A stretch of 22,880 nucleotides of DNA from a virus: positions 1 to 22,880 of the IMG/VR virus record IMGVR_UViG_3300046460_000402. One strand, written 5' to 3'. This document shows, in pieces, positions 1 to 7,367 of this stretch (the first letter of the stretch is position 1; each line of letters starts with the position of its first letter). The notes beneath the pieces were generated by a model. It saw only the letters and a program-made list of their open reading frames with translations, was not told the origin of the DNA and ran no database searches. The position numbers and the translations under genes are program-made.

Positions 1-1191
1 TCATGGGGGGCCGTTCGGGTTGTTCGGATTCTGCCCGGGCGGATAATTGGGCGACGGCGTCGGGGTGGGACTGGGTGCCGGTGTCGGAGTCGGGCTGGGT
101 GTCGGCGTATAGGTCGGCGTCGGCGTGGGCGTTGGCGCCTGTACGTTGTTCGGGCCAGCTCCTGGTGTGGGCGTCGGGGTCGGCGCCTGCACGCTCATCG
201 GCCCCGACTGAGTCTGCGGTTGCGGCCTACGGGTCCGCTCGAAACCCCCTTGCGGCAAGGACGGGATATAGCTGCCCGGCCCCTGCGACCCCGGGGTCGA
301 TCCGCTCGGGTAACCGCCTGGATATCCCCCCGGATAGCCGACGGGCCCGCGCCCCGGCTCGAAGGGCGGCAGCGGACGCGAGCGCTCCTCGACCGGATAA
401 TAAGGCTGGCCGGCCATTTCCGGCGCCAAGCCGAAGCGCGGCGCCAGCGAGGGGAAGATCAGCGCCTGAACCTCACGCAACCCTTCTGGCGAGATGATGA
501 AGGGGCCGATCGGCGCAGCACCGGGCCGCGGCACATACACCGCGCGCATCGGACGGTCGACCGTGACCGTTCGTCCGCCCGAGGTTACATCGATGATGCC
601 CGGCTGCACCCTGCCCTGCGCCCCGCGCCCCGGCCCGCGCAGGATGATCAGCGAGGCGGTGGCGGGGTCGCTGCGGACATTGCGGCCGACGCCCTGCTCC
701 CCGGCGGCAATGCGCACCGCATCCTCGCCGACCACGCCATCGACGATCGTACCGCGGATGCCGATCGTGGCGACCGGCGTGCGGATCGATGAACTGCCTT
801 TCGCATCGGGCCGGCCCGACATGAAGCGGAACGCGCCCTTGACCACCGAGGCGCCGACCGAGCGCGCGCCGCGGGCGGGATCATAGACGAAGCGATCGAT
901 CGTCAGCCGCGCGTTAGCGCCAACGGTGAAGGTGGACTTGTCGAGCAGCAGCACCTGGAGCTGGCTCTTGCCGCCGGTCTGCACCTCGTCGGCGAGCGCC
1001 ACACGCTGCCGCACCACCGCGGTCCGCGCAACCGCTGTGCCGGCAGGACGGATTCTGACGTTGTTGAGGACCGCGGCGTTGATGCCGATCACCTCCGGCG
1101 CGCCCGCGGCGAACGAACCGCCGGCAAGGGTCAGCGCCGTGGCGGCGAGGAGCATGCGCGCCGTTGCGCTGCGGGGCACGAAGCGATTCAT
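1..1191 (-). CDS. FecR-domain secreted protein with Pro/Thr-rich tail
   Basis: The 396-aa product has a signal peptide (positive N-terminus, hydrophobic residues 12-28, AAG-type cleavage region). A FecR-like domain spans roughly residues 60-155, with the segments 'DEVQTGGKSQLQVLLLDKS', 'TIDRFVYDP' and 'IRTPVATIGIRGTIV'. The family includes FecR anti-sigma/sensor proteins and many exported FecR-domain proteins of unknown role. No sigma factor or TonB receptor gene is adjacent, so iron signalling cannot be claimed. The last ~100 residues are low complexity, with Gly/Pro/Tyr then (PT)n repeats, typical of an envelope-spanning or cell-wall linker. The gene is complete (ATG at 1191, TGA at 1-3) and follows the small exported protein with a 4-nt gap, so the two are probably co-transcribed. 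Domain assignment is fairly secure; function is unknown. Confidence 0.8.
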   Translation of the reverse strand: MNRFVPRSATARMLLAATALTLAGGSFAAGAPEVIGINAAVLNNVRIRPAGTAVARTAVVRQRVALADEVQTGGKSQLQVLLLDKSTFTVGANARLTIDRFVYDPARGARSVGASVVKGAFRFMSGRPDAKGSSSIRTPVATIGIRGTIVDGVVGEDAVRIAAGEQGVGRNVRSDPATASLIILRGPGRGAQGRVQPGIIDVTSGGRTVTVDRPMRAVYVPRPGAAPIGPFIISPEGLREVQALIFPSLAPRFGLAPEMAGQPYYPVEERSRPLPPFEPGRGPVGYPGGYPGGYPSGSTPGSQGPGSYIPSLPQGGFERTRRPQPQTQSGPMSVQAPTPTPTPGAGPNNVQAPTPTPTPTYTPTPSPTPTPAPSPTPTPSPNYPPGQNPNNPNGPP

Positions 1192-1195
1192 GGCA

Positions 1196-1588
1196 TCAAC
1201 CTCCCGTTCCGGGTCGCGGCATCGGGCCGCAGGCCGCCGTCATCTCGGCCCAGGCCGGGCCCGGCACCGGCCGGTCGAGCGCTGCCAGTTCCGCCTTGGC
1301 GCCGTCGCGATCATCAAGGCGGCAGAGCAGGGTTGCGTGGAGCAGCAGGGCGGCGTCCGCATCAGCATGGGACATCAGCACGCGTTCGAGCGTGGCGACC
1401 GCAGCCATGAGATCGCCCTCGCCGATCTGCCGGCGCGCGAGCGCGATGCCCGGCCCGGTCTGGACCGAGTCCCGCGACAATTTGTCGAGCTCGGCGGTGA
1501 GATCGGTCTGGGCGGCTAGCGGCGCGGCAGTGCCAAGAGCACACGCCATAGCGATGCAGATCGGTAGAATGCAGTTCCGGACAGCCAT
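1196..1588 (-). CDS. Small exported helical-repeat (TPR-like) protein
   Basis: The 130-aa product has a clear signal peptide (MAVRNCILPICIAMACALG..., likely cleavage after the AAQ near residue 27). The mature part is Ala/Leu-rich helical sequence resembling one or two TPR-like hairpins (about residues 43-105, e.g. 'GDLMAAVATLERVL' and 'ADAALLLHATLL'). I chose the ATG at 1588 because it puts the signal peptide at the N-terminus. An in-frame start at 1756 would add 56 residues without protein-like character. The gene ends 4 nt before the FecR-domain gene, suggesting an operon in which both products act in the periplasm or envelope. TPR-like assignment is from helical pattern only. Confidence 0.68.
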   Translation of the reverse strand: MAVRNCILPICIAMACALGTAAPLAAQTDLTAELDKLSRDSVQTGPGIALARRQIGEGDLMAAVATLERVLMSHADADAALLLHATLLCRLDDRDGAKAELAALDRPVPGPAWAEMTAACGPMPRPGTGG

Positions 1589-1951
1589 GGTCTCGCCCCG
1601 CAATCGCCGCCCGCGATCGGGCGACGCCTGGATCCTATCATTCTTTGCCCATGGCGCGAAGCGGCACGGGCTGACGGGTGCGACCATCTTATGCGGACTA
1701 TACGTCCCCAAGGGCGATACGGATGCAAGCCCTTTCGACACCGTTGATTGACCCACCCCACAAGCTGTGGCAGGCGCCCCGCACCATGAACGCCAAGAAC
1801 CGCGCCAGCTATCGATATTACCGCGTCAACTGACGGGGCGTAGTCGTGCGTCCCGGGAAGCGGGACGATCTGAATTGGCGAAGCATCGGCTTCAACTCCT
1901 TCGGAAAACCTGTGACCCGGTCGCGATCTCGCGTCGTCCGTCCTGTTTTCC
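1589..1951. other. Intergenic stretch, no convincing gene
   Basis: Nothing protein-like is seen on either strand here. Short open frames exist but show no recognisable sequence or ribosome site. The only structure noticed is a perfect 7-bp inverted repeat (1849-1855 with 1861-1867, 5-nt loop), not followed by a T-run on either strand. The promoter of the minus-strand exported-protein/FecR pair should lie in the left part, but I see no clear -35/-10 pair. Confidence 0.5.
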
Positions 1952-2034
1952 GGGAGGGTAAAGCCGGTAGCTCCGGCGGCGGGTCTGTAAAACCCGTCCT
2001 TCGGGGAGTGGAGCGTAACCACACCCTCCCACCA
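1952..2034 (+). ncRNA. tRNA(Tyr)-like cloverleaf element with abnormal T-loop
   Basis: The 83-nt segment folds as a class II tRNA-like cloverleaf. The acceptor stem is perfect over 7 bp (1952-1958 with 2024-2030), followed by A and CCA at 2031-2034. A D-arm-like hairpin is at 1963-1977. A 5-bp anticodon stem (1980-1984/1992-1996) carries loop CTGTAAA, placing GTA (Tyr) as anticodon at 1987-1989 with T33 and A37. A short variable arm with a TTCG turn lies at 1997-2006. The T-arm position (2007-2023) has a 4-5-bp stem, but its 7-nt loop is AGCGTAA instead of the near-universal TTCRANY, and the D-loop is also atypical. It could be a degenerate tRNA, a mobile-element-borne tRNA-like RNA or another structured RNA. 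It may not be a functional tRNA. Confidence 0.4.
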
Positions 2035-2041
2035 CCATCGA

Positions 2042-2788
2042 CTATCGATAGAAGCGCACGAAATCGCCTTGCGTCGCGACGTCCAGCCGCTCGCGATAGT
2101 CGCGATGCTCCGCGGCGACCGGTGCGATACGTCCAATGACGGGGTCATCCTCGTCACTGAGCTTGGCCAGCGCGATCGGGCAGGCTACCGGCACGAGCTG
2201 CGAGCCGGTGCCGACCTGGAGCGTGGTCAGCACGCCGTACAGCGCGCCCTCGATCGTCGGGCGGCCGAGGATCGCCATCCGGTGCTGCCCGGCGACATTG
2301 GTGACCAGATAGATATGGCCCGACAGGTTCGGCATCGAGACATGCCCGGCCTGTTCGAACCGCGCATCCATACGCTGCGATTCAGCAAAGCCGAGATGCC
2401 CTGTCTCGTCGATCCAGCGGATCGTGGTGACATAAGCGAAGATGTCGCCCGGGCTGCCGAAGCTGGGCCTGAGCGTCAGATATCGTCCCTCGATCCAGCG
2501 CACCGCAGCACGGGCATAGGCGCCCATGGTTTCGGGCGCGAGATCATGGGACGGGGCGGGTGGCAGCGGCGCGACGGGGCGGAGCGTGACACCCAGCGCT
2601 TCCTCCAGCCGGATCGTCGTCGCGAGCGTGAAGGGGCGCCCGCCCGACAGCGCCTTTTCCAGGGTCGACAGGCTGATCTTCGCCATATCCGCAAGCGCCT
2701 GGCGCGAAATGCGGCGACGCGCGATCTGTTCGCGCACACGCCGGCCTACCTCACGCGTCTCGCCTTCCAGAAGATCGCGGTCCTGCAT
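2042..2788 (-). CDS. XRE-family (helix-turn-helix) transcriptional regulator
   Basis: The 248-aa product has an N-terminal Cro/C1-type HTH at about residues 15-70 ('RRISRQALADMAKISLSTLEKALSG', given here as its visible pattern: recognition helix around SLSTLEKAL). An uncharacterised C-terminal domain (about residues 85-248) could sense a ligand. The ATG at 2788 is preceded by a good GGGGAGAG ribosome site. The gene is divergent from the phage tail genes (2938 onward) with about 150 bp between, the place a phage repressor would occupy. However, it is longer than a classic C1 repressor, has no visible autocleavage Ala-Gly site, and could equally be a host regulator flanking the insertion. HTH call is firm; role as prophage repressor is only inferred from position. 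Confidence 0.72.
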   Translation of the reverse strand: MQDRDLLEGETREVGRRVREQIARRRISRQALADMAKISLSTLEKALSGGRPFTLATTIRLEEALGVTLRPVAPLPPAPSHDLAPETMGAYARAAVRWIEGRYLTLRPSFGSPGDIFAYVTTIRWIDETGHLGFAESQRMDARFEQAGHVSMPNLSGHIYLVTNVAGQHRMAILGRPTIEGALYGVLTTLQVGTGSQLVPVACPIALAKLSDEDDPVIGRIAPVAAEHRDYRERLDVATQGDFVRFYR

Positions 2789-2874
2789 TCTCTCCCCTTT
2801 TTCGAAGCGCGACTACCGCATTTTTCCGGGCGTTCCGTCAACTGTCCTGTGCCATGCCAACGCACCAAAACGCA

Positions 2875-2886
2875 GGGATTTTTCCC
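2875..2886. promoter_or_regulatory. Possible operator dyad between regulator and tail genes
   Basis: A 12-bp inverted repeat, GGGA-TTTT-TCCC, lies in the divergent intergenic region between the XRE regulator and the first tail gene. Its position fits an operator for the regulator, but only one copy is seen and four-base arms occur by chance. Confidence 0.15.
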
Positions 2887-2937
2887 GAGTCGGGGCGGTT
2901 GATTCAAACTCCGGTCCGGCTGGCCTAATCCCGCTGC

Positions 2938-3582
2938 ATGGCCATCAGCATCACCATCTGCAATCTCGCCCTTGGCGAGCTTCGCGCACCGCCCATCGCC
3001 GATATCGACGAGCCCACCACCGAGGCGGCCGAGTGCCGGCGCTATTACGCGCATTGCCTCACGCTGCTGCTCGAACGCTTCGACTGGAGCTTCGCCACCA
3101 AGGTCGCGACGCTCGCCGAACTCAGCGTGAATCCGCGAGCGAGCGAGTGGGCGCATGCCTATGCCCTGCCGGCGAATATGGCGACGGCGCAGCGGCTCGT
3201 TCCACCCGTTGGCGGCTGGCCGGGCGGGGCGGCGAGCCTGCCCGCCGTGCCGGTGCTGGCCCAGCCCTTCATCATCGAGGACGGCGTGTTGTTCAGCCAG
3301 ATGCGCGGCGCGATCCTGGAATATACCACGCGCGACGTTGCCGAGGCGGAGATGCCCGGCCTGTTCAGCGATGCGCTGGCCTATGCACTGGCCGCCCGGC
3401 TTGCCGTGCCGCTGCGCGACAGTCGCGAGACCAAGGGGCAATTGCTGCATCAGGCCGAGGTGGCAGCCCAGCGCGCCATTGCCGACGACATCAACCGCCA
3501 GCCCAATCGCGATGCGCAAACGCCCGACGAAGTGGCCGCCGTGCGCGGCGCCGGGAACGGCTGCATGATCGGAGGGCAGTGA
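2938..3582 (+). CDS. Podovirus tail tubular protein A (T7 gp11-like adaptor)
   Basis: The 214-aa product starts with the pattern typical of tail tubular A/adaptor proteins (ITICNLALGELRAPPI..., then 'EAAECRRYYAHCLTLLLERFDWSFATK' as the helical core). It also has a C-terminal helical segment ending in a Gly-rich tail. T7 gp11 forms the ring joining the portal to the tail nozzle. The ATG at 2938 lacks a recognisable Shine-Dalgarno site, but the N-terminal family pattern supports it. The stop overlaps the next start (TGATG at 3580-3584), indicating translational coupling. No portal or capsid gene lies upstream, which is unusual because gp11-type genes normally follow head genes. Confidence 0.78.
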   Translation: MAISITICNLALGELRAPPIADIDEPTTEAAECRRYYAHCLTLLLERFDWSFATKVATLAELSVNPRASEWAHAYALPANMATAQRLVPPVGGWPGGAASLPAVPVLAQPFIIEDGVLFSQMRGAILEYTTRDVAEAEMPGLFSDALAYALAARLAVPLRDSRETKGQLLHQAEVAAQRAIADDINRQPNRDAQTPDEVAAVRGAGNGCMIGGQ

Positions 3583-4562
3583 TGCCGCTGCGCACCGGAC
3601 AACCCAATTTCTCCAAAGGTGAGCTCGCCGAGGACCTGATCTCCCGCGTCGATGTCGCGGCCTATGCGACGGGTCTCAGGCGCGCGCGCAATGTCATGAT
3701 CCTCAAATATGGTGGCGTAACCAAGCGGCCGGGCACCAGGCTGGTGGCCGAGGTCTTTGACGATTCCGCACCCGTCCGGCTGATGCCGTTCCAGTTCTCG
3801 CTCACCCAGACCTACGCGCTCGAAATGGGCCAGGGCTATATGCGTCCGGCTGCGCTCGGCGGCATGGTGCTGGAAGAGAAGCTGACGATCGAGAGCATCA
3901 CGCTCGGCACCACAACGACGATCCAGGCCGCCTATCACGAATATGTTGTCGGCGATCAGGTCTATTTCCAGGGCGTCGAGGGAACGACCGAACTCAATGG
4001 CATGATCGGCCGCGTGACCGCAGTGGGGGATAGCGCGCACTTCACGGTCGATATCGATTCGACAGGCTTCACCGTATTCAGCGCGGACACCGGCGGAATC
4101 ACGCGCGTTGCGGCGCCTCCCCCTCCACCGCCACCTCCCCCTGTCCCGCCCCCACCGCCGCCTCCACCTCCGCCCGATACCGGTGGCGGCGGTTATGGCG
4201 GCGGCGGTGGCGGCTGTGTCGTGGACGATACGCCTGTCCTTATGGCCGGCGGGATCGAGCGCGAGGCTCGCTTGCTCAAGCCCGGCATCCTGATCCACAC
4301 TCAGCATCGCGACACGATGGAATGGGGCGACTATCCGGTCACCGCCATCTCGCTGATCTGGCGCCGTGTCTTCAAGGCGGACGGTTATCCGCGCGCGACG
4401 GGTGATCACCGTTTCCGGATCAACGGTGCGTGGGTCCGCATGGACACGATCGGTGAACCGGATGGTGAAGCCTGGGTGGCGCGCATCACGGTGGATGACG
4501 CCAGCACCTATGTTTCCGCCGGCGTGCTTTCGCACAACAAGGTCGCGGAGCCGGAGCTATGA
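3582..4562 (+). CDS. Tail tubular protein B N-terminal part fused to Hint (intein-like) domain
   Basis: 326 aa in three parts. Residues 1-175 match the N-terminus of podoviral tail tubular B/nozzle proteins (QPNFSKGELAEDLISRVD, 'GLRRARNVMILKYGGVTKRPGT'-type core). Residues 179-198 are almost pure proline, followed by a Gly-rich stretch to 211. Residues 212-319 look like a Hint domain. C212 starts the block A pattern (C-x4-T-P-V-L, then a KPG turn at 233-235). T273-G-D-H276 matches block B TxxH. 'TYVSAGVLSHN' ends in the H318-N319 pair of block G. The +1 residue is Lys, not C/S/T, so canonical splicing is not expected; A-type bacterial intein-like domains and hedgehog-type cleavage are better models. 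The stop overlaps the next start (ATGA at 4559-4562), and the next protein appears to continue the nozzle fold. Confidence 0.75.
   Translation: MPLRTGQPNFSKGELAEDLISRVDVAAYATGLRRARNVMILKYGGVTKRPGTRLVAEVFDDSAPVRLMPFQFSLTQTYALEMGQGYMRPAALGGMVLEEKLTIESITLGTTTTIQAAYHEYVVGDQVYFQGVEGTTELNGMIGRVTAVGDSAHFTVDIDSTGFTVFSADTGGITRVAAPPPPPPPPPVPPPPPPPPPPDTGGGGYGGGGGGCVVDDTPVLMAGGIEREARLLKPGILIHTQHRDTMEWGDYPVTAISLIWRRVFKADGYPRATGDHRFRINGAWVRMDTIGEPDGEAWVARITVDDASTYVSAGVLSHNKVAEPEL
4116..4175 (+). repeat. Polyproline-coding tract
   Basis: Twenty codons encode nine Pro, one Val and ten Pro, followed by D-T and two Gly runs (residues 201-211). All four proline codons are mixed, so the tract is kept at protein level rather than being a simple DNA slippage repeat. 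It links the nozzle N-terminal part to the Hint domain. Confidence 0.9.
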
Positions 4563-6331
4563 GCGTTGCCCGCCTCTACCGCGTCGGATCGCCCTTCAAC
4601 GGTGCCGAACTCCAGGAGGTCGACGTCGAGCAGTCGGCGGACACGATGTATTTCGCGCATCTGAACCATGCGCCAACCAAGCTGGTGCGGGCCGGGCACA
4701 CCGACTGGACCTTCTCGTCGATCGATTTCACGCCGACATTGGCCGCACCCACGGGCCTTGGGGTCACGCCGGTCGTCGGCAATTCGGTCACCAGCGGCGA
4801 CTCCCATTTTCCGCAGAACGCGAGCTATGTCGTGACGGCGATCGACGACATTTCGGGCCAGGAGAGTCGGGCGTCAACGGCCCAGACCGTGAGCAACGAC
4901 CTGACGCTGAAGAAAAACTACAACTTCCTCGGCTGGTCGGCGGTGGCCGGCGCCAGCCGCTACCGGGTCTACAAGGCCGACAATACGCAGGAATATGGCT
5001 ATATCGGCGTAACGACGTCCGCGAGTTTCACGGACGACAATATCGGCCCGGATTATTCGGACGGCCCGCCAGTCGGGAACAACCCTTTCCCCGGCAGCGA
5101 TGATTACCCTTCGACCGTCACCTTCTTCGAGCAGCGGCTGCTTTGGGGGCGGACCAACAACCGCCCGAATGCGATATGGGGCTCCCGCTCGGGCAGCTTC
5201 GAGAACATGGATATCTCGCGTCCCCTGAAGGCAAGCGACGCGCTGTCCTTCGCGCTGGTCTCGGGCCGGGTGAATGCCGTCAACCAGCTGGTCTCCACGA
5301 CCAGCCTCCTGGCGCTCACCTCCGATTCGATCTTCAAGATCGAGGGCGGGCAGACGGGCTATCTGACCGCGACGGATTTCGTCACGCGCCGCCAGAACGG
5401 GCGCGGTTCGTCGCGGCTCTCGCCGCTGGTGATCGACAGCGTCGTTTTCTACCAGACCAGCGTCGGGAACAGCGTACGGACGCTTGGTTATGAATTCTCG
5501 ACCGACAGCATCAATTCGAATGACGTCACGATCTTCTCCCCGCACCTGTTCCGGGGCTTCGACATCAAGGCCTGGGCCTATGCGCAGGAGCCGCGATCAG
5601 TGATCTGGGCGGTCCGGGGCGACGGCAAGCTTCTGTGCTTCACCTGGGAGCAGGAGCAGCAGGTCTGGGGCTGGACGCTGTGCGAGACGGCCGGGATCGT
5701 CGAGAGCGTGTGCGTGGTGTCGGAAGGGGCGGAGGACCGGCTTTACCTGACGGTTCGCCGTGGCGAGAGGCTGTTGATTGAGCGCATGGCGGCCACGCGA
5801 TGGGACGCGGTCGAGAATAGTTGCTTCCTCGACAGTGCGGTGACCCATCAGTTTGAGGAGCCGCAGACGGTGCTGCGCAATCTCGGTCACCTTGAGGGCA
5901 TGACCGTCTCCGCATTGGCGGATGGCGGCGTGATCACTGGCCTCGTCGTGACTGATGGCGTTGTCGAGCTGCCGACCGCCGCCATGACGGTGACGATCGG
6001 ATTGCCCTACACGGCCGTGATCGAGACGCTACCGCTGGCCTATCAGGGCCAGGCCGGCTGGACGATCGCCAAGCCGCAGACCCAGGCCAAGGCCGTCATC
6101 CGCCTGATCGACAGCCGCGGGGTGAAAGCGGGGCCGACCGATGCAAAGGTCGAGCCGCTGCGATCGCGCATCAACGAACTTCCCGGCCAGCCGCCCGCGC
6201 TGATGACCGGCCTGTACGAAACCTATCTGCGCGCCGCCATCAATGGCGGCGCGCGCATGGTGGTGCGATCCGACGATCCGCTGCCGATGACCGTGAGCGC
6301 AATCTATCTTGACCCTTCCGTCTCCGAATAA
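4559..6331 (+). CDS. Tail tubular protein B / nozzle, main (C-terminal) part
   Basis: The 590-aa product begins 'ARLYRVGSPFNGAELQEVD' and 'EQSADTMYFAHLNHAPTKL', segments that in intact podoviral nozzle proteins lie internally, after a region like residues 1-175 of the preceding gene. A fibronectin-III-like insert spans about 62-162 (APTGLGVTP..., 'GWSAVAGASRYRVYKA'). Next come typical nozzle motifs: 'TVTFFEQRLLWGRTNNRPN', 'IWGSRSGSFENMD' and 'DSIFKIEGG'. T7 gp12 forms the tail tube tip through which DNA and internal proteins pass. The start ATG overlaps the upstream stop (ATGA), so both halves should be made together. The gene ends inside the start of the next one (about 23 bp overlap). The reading as the second half of a split gene is inferred from family layout, with high plausibility. 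Confidence 0.78.
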   Translation: MSVARLYRVGSPFNGAELQEVDVEQSADTMYFAHLNHAPTKLVRAGHTDWTFSSIDFTPTLAAPTGLGVTPVVGNSVTSGDSHFPQNASYVVTAIDDISGQESRASTAQTVSNDLTLKKNYNFLGWSAVAGASRYRVYKADNTQEYGYIGVTTSASFTDDNIGPDYSDGPPVGNNPFPGSDDYPSTVTFFEQRLLWGRTNNRPNAIWGSRSGSFENMDISRPLKASDALSFALVSGRVNAVNQLVSTTSLLALTSDSIFKIEGGQTGYLTATDFVTRRQNGRGSSRLSPLVIDSVVFYQTSVGNSVRTLGYEFSTDSINSNDVTIFSPHLFRGFDIKAWAYAQEPRSVIWAVRGDGKLLCFTWEQEQQVWGWTLCETAGIVESVCVVSEGAEDRLYLTVRRGERLLIERMAATRWDAVENSCFLDSAVTHQFEEPQTVLRNLGHLEGMTVSALADGGVITGLVVTDGVVELPTAAMTVTIGLPYTAVIETLPLAYQGQAGWTIAKPQTQAKAVIRLIDSRGVKAGPTDAKVEPLRSRINELPGQPPALMTGLYETYLRAAINGGARMVVRSDDPLPMTVSAIYLDPSVSE

Positions 6332-6791
6332 GCGGATCGCGCTGATCGGTGCCACGCCCGTCCATGTCGGCCCGATCGCATCGCGGATGCGCGAGGCCGA
6401 TGTGATCGAGTGTGCGGCGATGGGGCACACGCCGCGACAGGCGTTGCGCGCGGGGCTGCTGTCCTCTTCGCTGTGCCTGACCGCGACGGTGGACGGGCGG
6501 CCTGAGGCGATGTTCGGCCTCGTGGTGACCAATGCGCTATGCGGCGAGGGATCGCCCTGGATGCTCGGCAGCGACGCGATCTACCGGCATCCGCGAACGA
6601 TGCTGCGCTGGGGGCCGCGCATATTATCGACGATGCTCGATTCAACTTCGGTGCTGGAGAACCTAGTAGCCGAGGACAATCACCGCGCCGTCCGCTTCCT
6701 GAAGCGGATCGGCTTCACCATCGGAAAGGAGGTGATCATGATCGCCGGCACCCGCTTTATCCCCTTTAAACAGGAGCGCGCCGATGTGTGA
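6309..6791 (+). CDS. T7 gp13-like internal virion protein A (GNAT-like fold)
   Basis: The 160-aa product has the gp13/DUF2833-type pattern: 'READVIECAAMGHTPRQAL', 'GRPEAMFGLV', 'GSPWMLGSDAIYRHPRTML', and a GNAT-like end 'NHRAVRFLKRIGFTIG'. In T7, gp13 is needed for virion morphogenesis, and homologues resemble N-acetyltransferases without proven activity. The best start is TTG at 6309, overlapping the nozzle gene by 23 bp; no nearby ATG preserves the N-terminal strand. The stop overlaps the next gene by 8 bp. Its position between nozzle and gp14-like genes matches the T7 order. Family call is reasonably firm; biochemical activity is unknown. Confidence 0.72.
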   Translation: MTLPSPNKRIALIGATPVHVGPIASRMREADVIECAAMGHTPRQALRAGLLSSSLCLTATVDGRPEAMFGLVVTNALCGEGSPWMLGSDAIYRHPRTMLRWGPRILSTMLDSTSVLENLVAEDNHRAVRFLKRIGFTIGKEVIMIAGTRFIPFKQERADV

Positions 6792-7353
6792 TCCCGTCAC
6801 GCTCGGCATCGCCGCGACTGCCGTCTCGACCGCTGGCGCCGTCACCTCCGGTATCGGCCAGGCCCAGCAATATCGCTATCAGGCCCAGATCGCCGACCAG
6901 AATGCGAGGCTGGCCAATGACCAGGCACGGGATTCGGTCGAGAATACGAACCTCGAAGCACGACAACGCTCCCGGCAGATCGCTCAGACCAAGGGCGCCC
7001 AGCTCGCGGCGATGGCTGCGAACGGCGTCGACCTGAATTTTGGATCGCCGGTCGATATCCAGAAGGACACCGCAATGATCGGCGCCGAGGATGTCGCCCA
7101 GATCTACAAGGGCGGCAATGAGCGCACCCGCGGCTTCGATATCAATGCCTTCAACTACAAATCCGAGGCTTCCGCGAACCGTGCCAAGGCGAGCGGCGCT
7201 TTGATGAAGGGAGTCTTCGACGGCCTATCGACGGCGCTAGGGGGAGCATCGCAGGCGATGGGAATGAAGAAGCCATCTACCGGGAAAACTACTGGCAGCA
7301 CTCCGGCACCAAGCGGCAAGCGTAGCGGCCTTTTGTGGGAGGGACCGGATTGA
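6784..7353 (+). CDS. T7 gp14-like internal virion protein B
   Basis: The 189-aa product starts MCDPVTLGIAATAVSTAGAV, a hydrophobic N-terminal helix, followed by long Ala/Gln-rich helices (about 28-75) and the family-like segment 'AANGVDLNFGSPVDIQKDTA'. The C-terminal tail is polar and low complexity. In T7, gp14 is ejected with gp15 and gp16 and forms the outer-membrane part of the channel through which DNA enters. ATG at 6784 has an AGGAG ribosome site. The gene ends at 7353, only 14 bp from the end of the convergent glutaminase gene, with no terminator visible. The expected gp15/16-type gene is displaced by about 5.7 kb. Confidence 0.72.
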   Translation: MCDPVTLGIAATAVSTAGAVTSGIGQAQQYRYQAQIADQNARLANDQARDSVENTNLEARQRSRQIAQTKGAQLAAMAANGVDLNFGSPVDIQKDTAMIGAEDVAQIYKGGNERTRGFDINAFNYKSEASANRAKASGALMKGVFDGLSTALGGASQAMGMKKPSTGKTTGSTPAPSGKRSGLLWEGPD

Positions 7354-7367
7354 AACAGGATAGCGTC

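Noticed and set aside
30-230. Tandem repeats near the left edge as a mobile-element end
   Set aside because: They encode the Pro/Thr-rich tail of the FecR-domain protein and stay in frame.
1849-1867. 7-bp inverted repeat as a terminator
   Set aside because: No T-run follows on either strand, and no gene ends next to it on the side required.
1952-2034. Minus-strand reading of the cloverleaf as tRNA(Val) with anticodon TAC
   Set aside because: The CCA end, discriminator base and Tyr-type anticodon loop all fit the plus strand; the minus reading has no CCA and worse arms.
3450-4535. Minus-strand open frame of 361 codons
   Set aside because: Antisense to the nozzle/Hint gene; product is Arg/Asp/His-rich shadow sequence.
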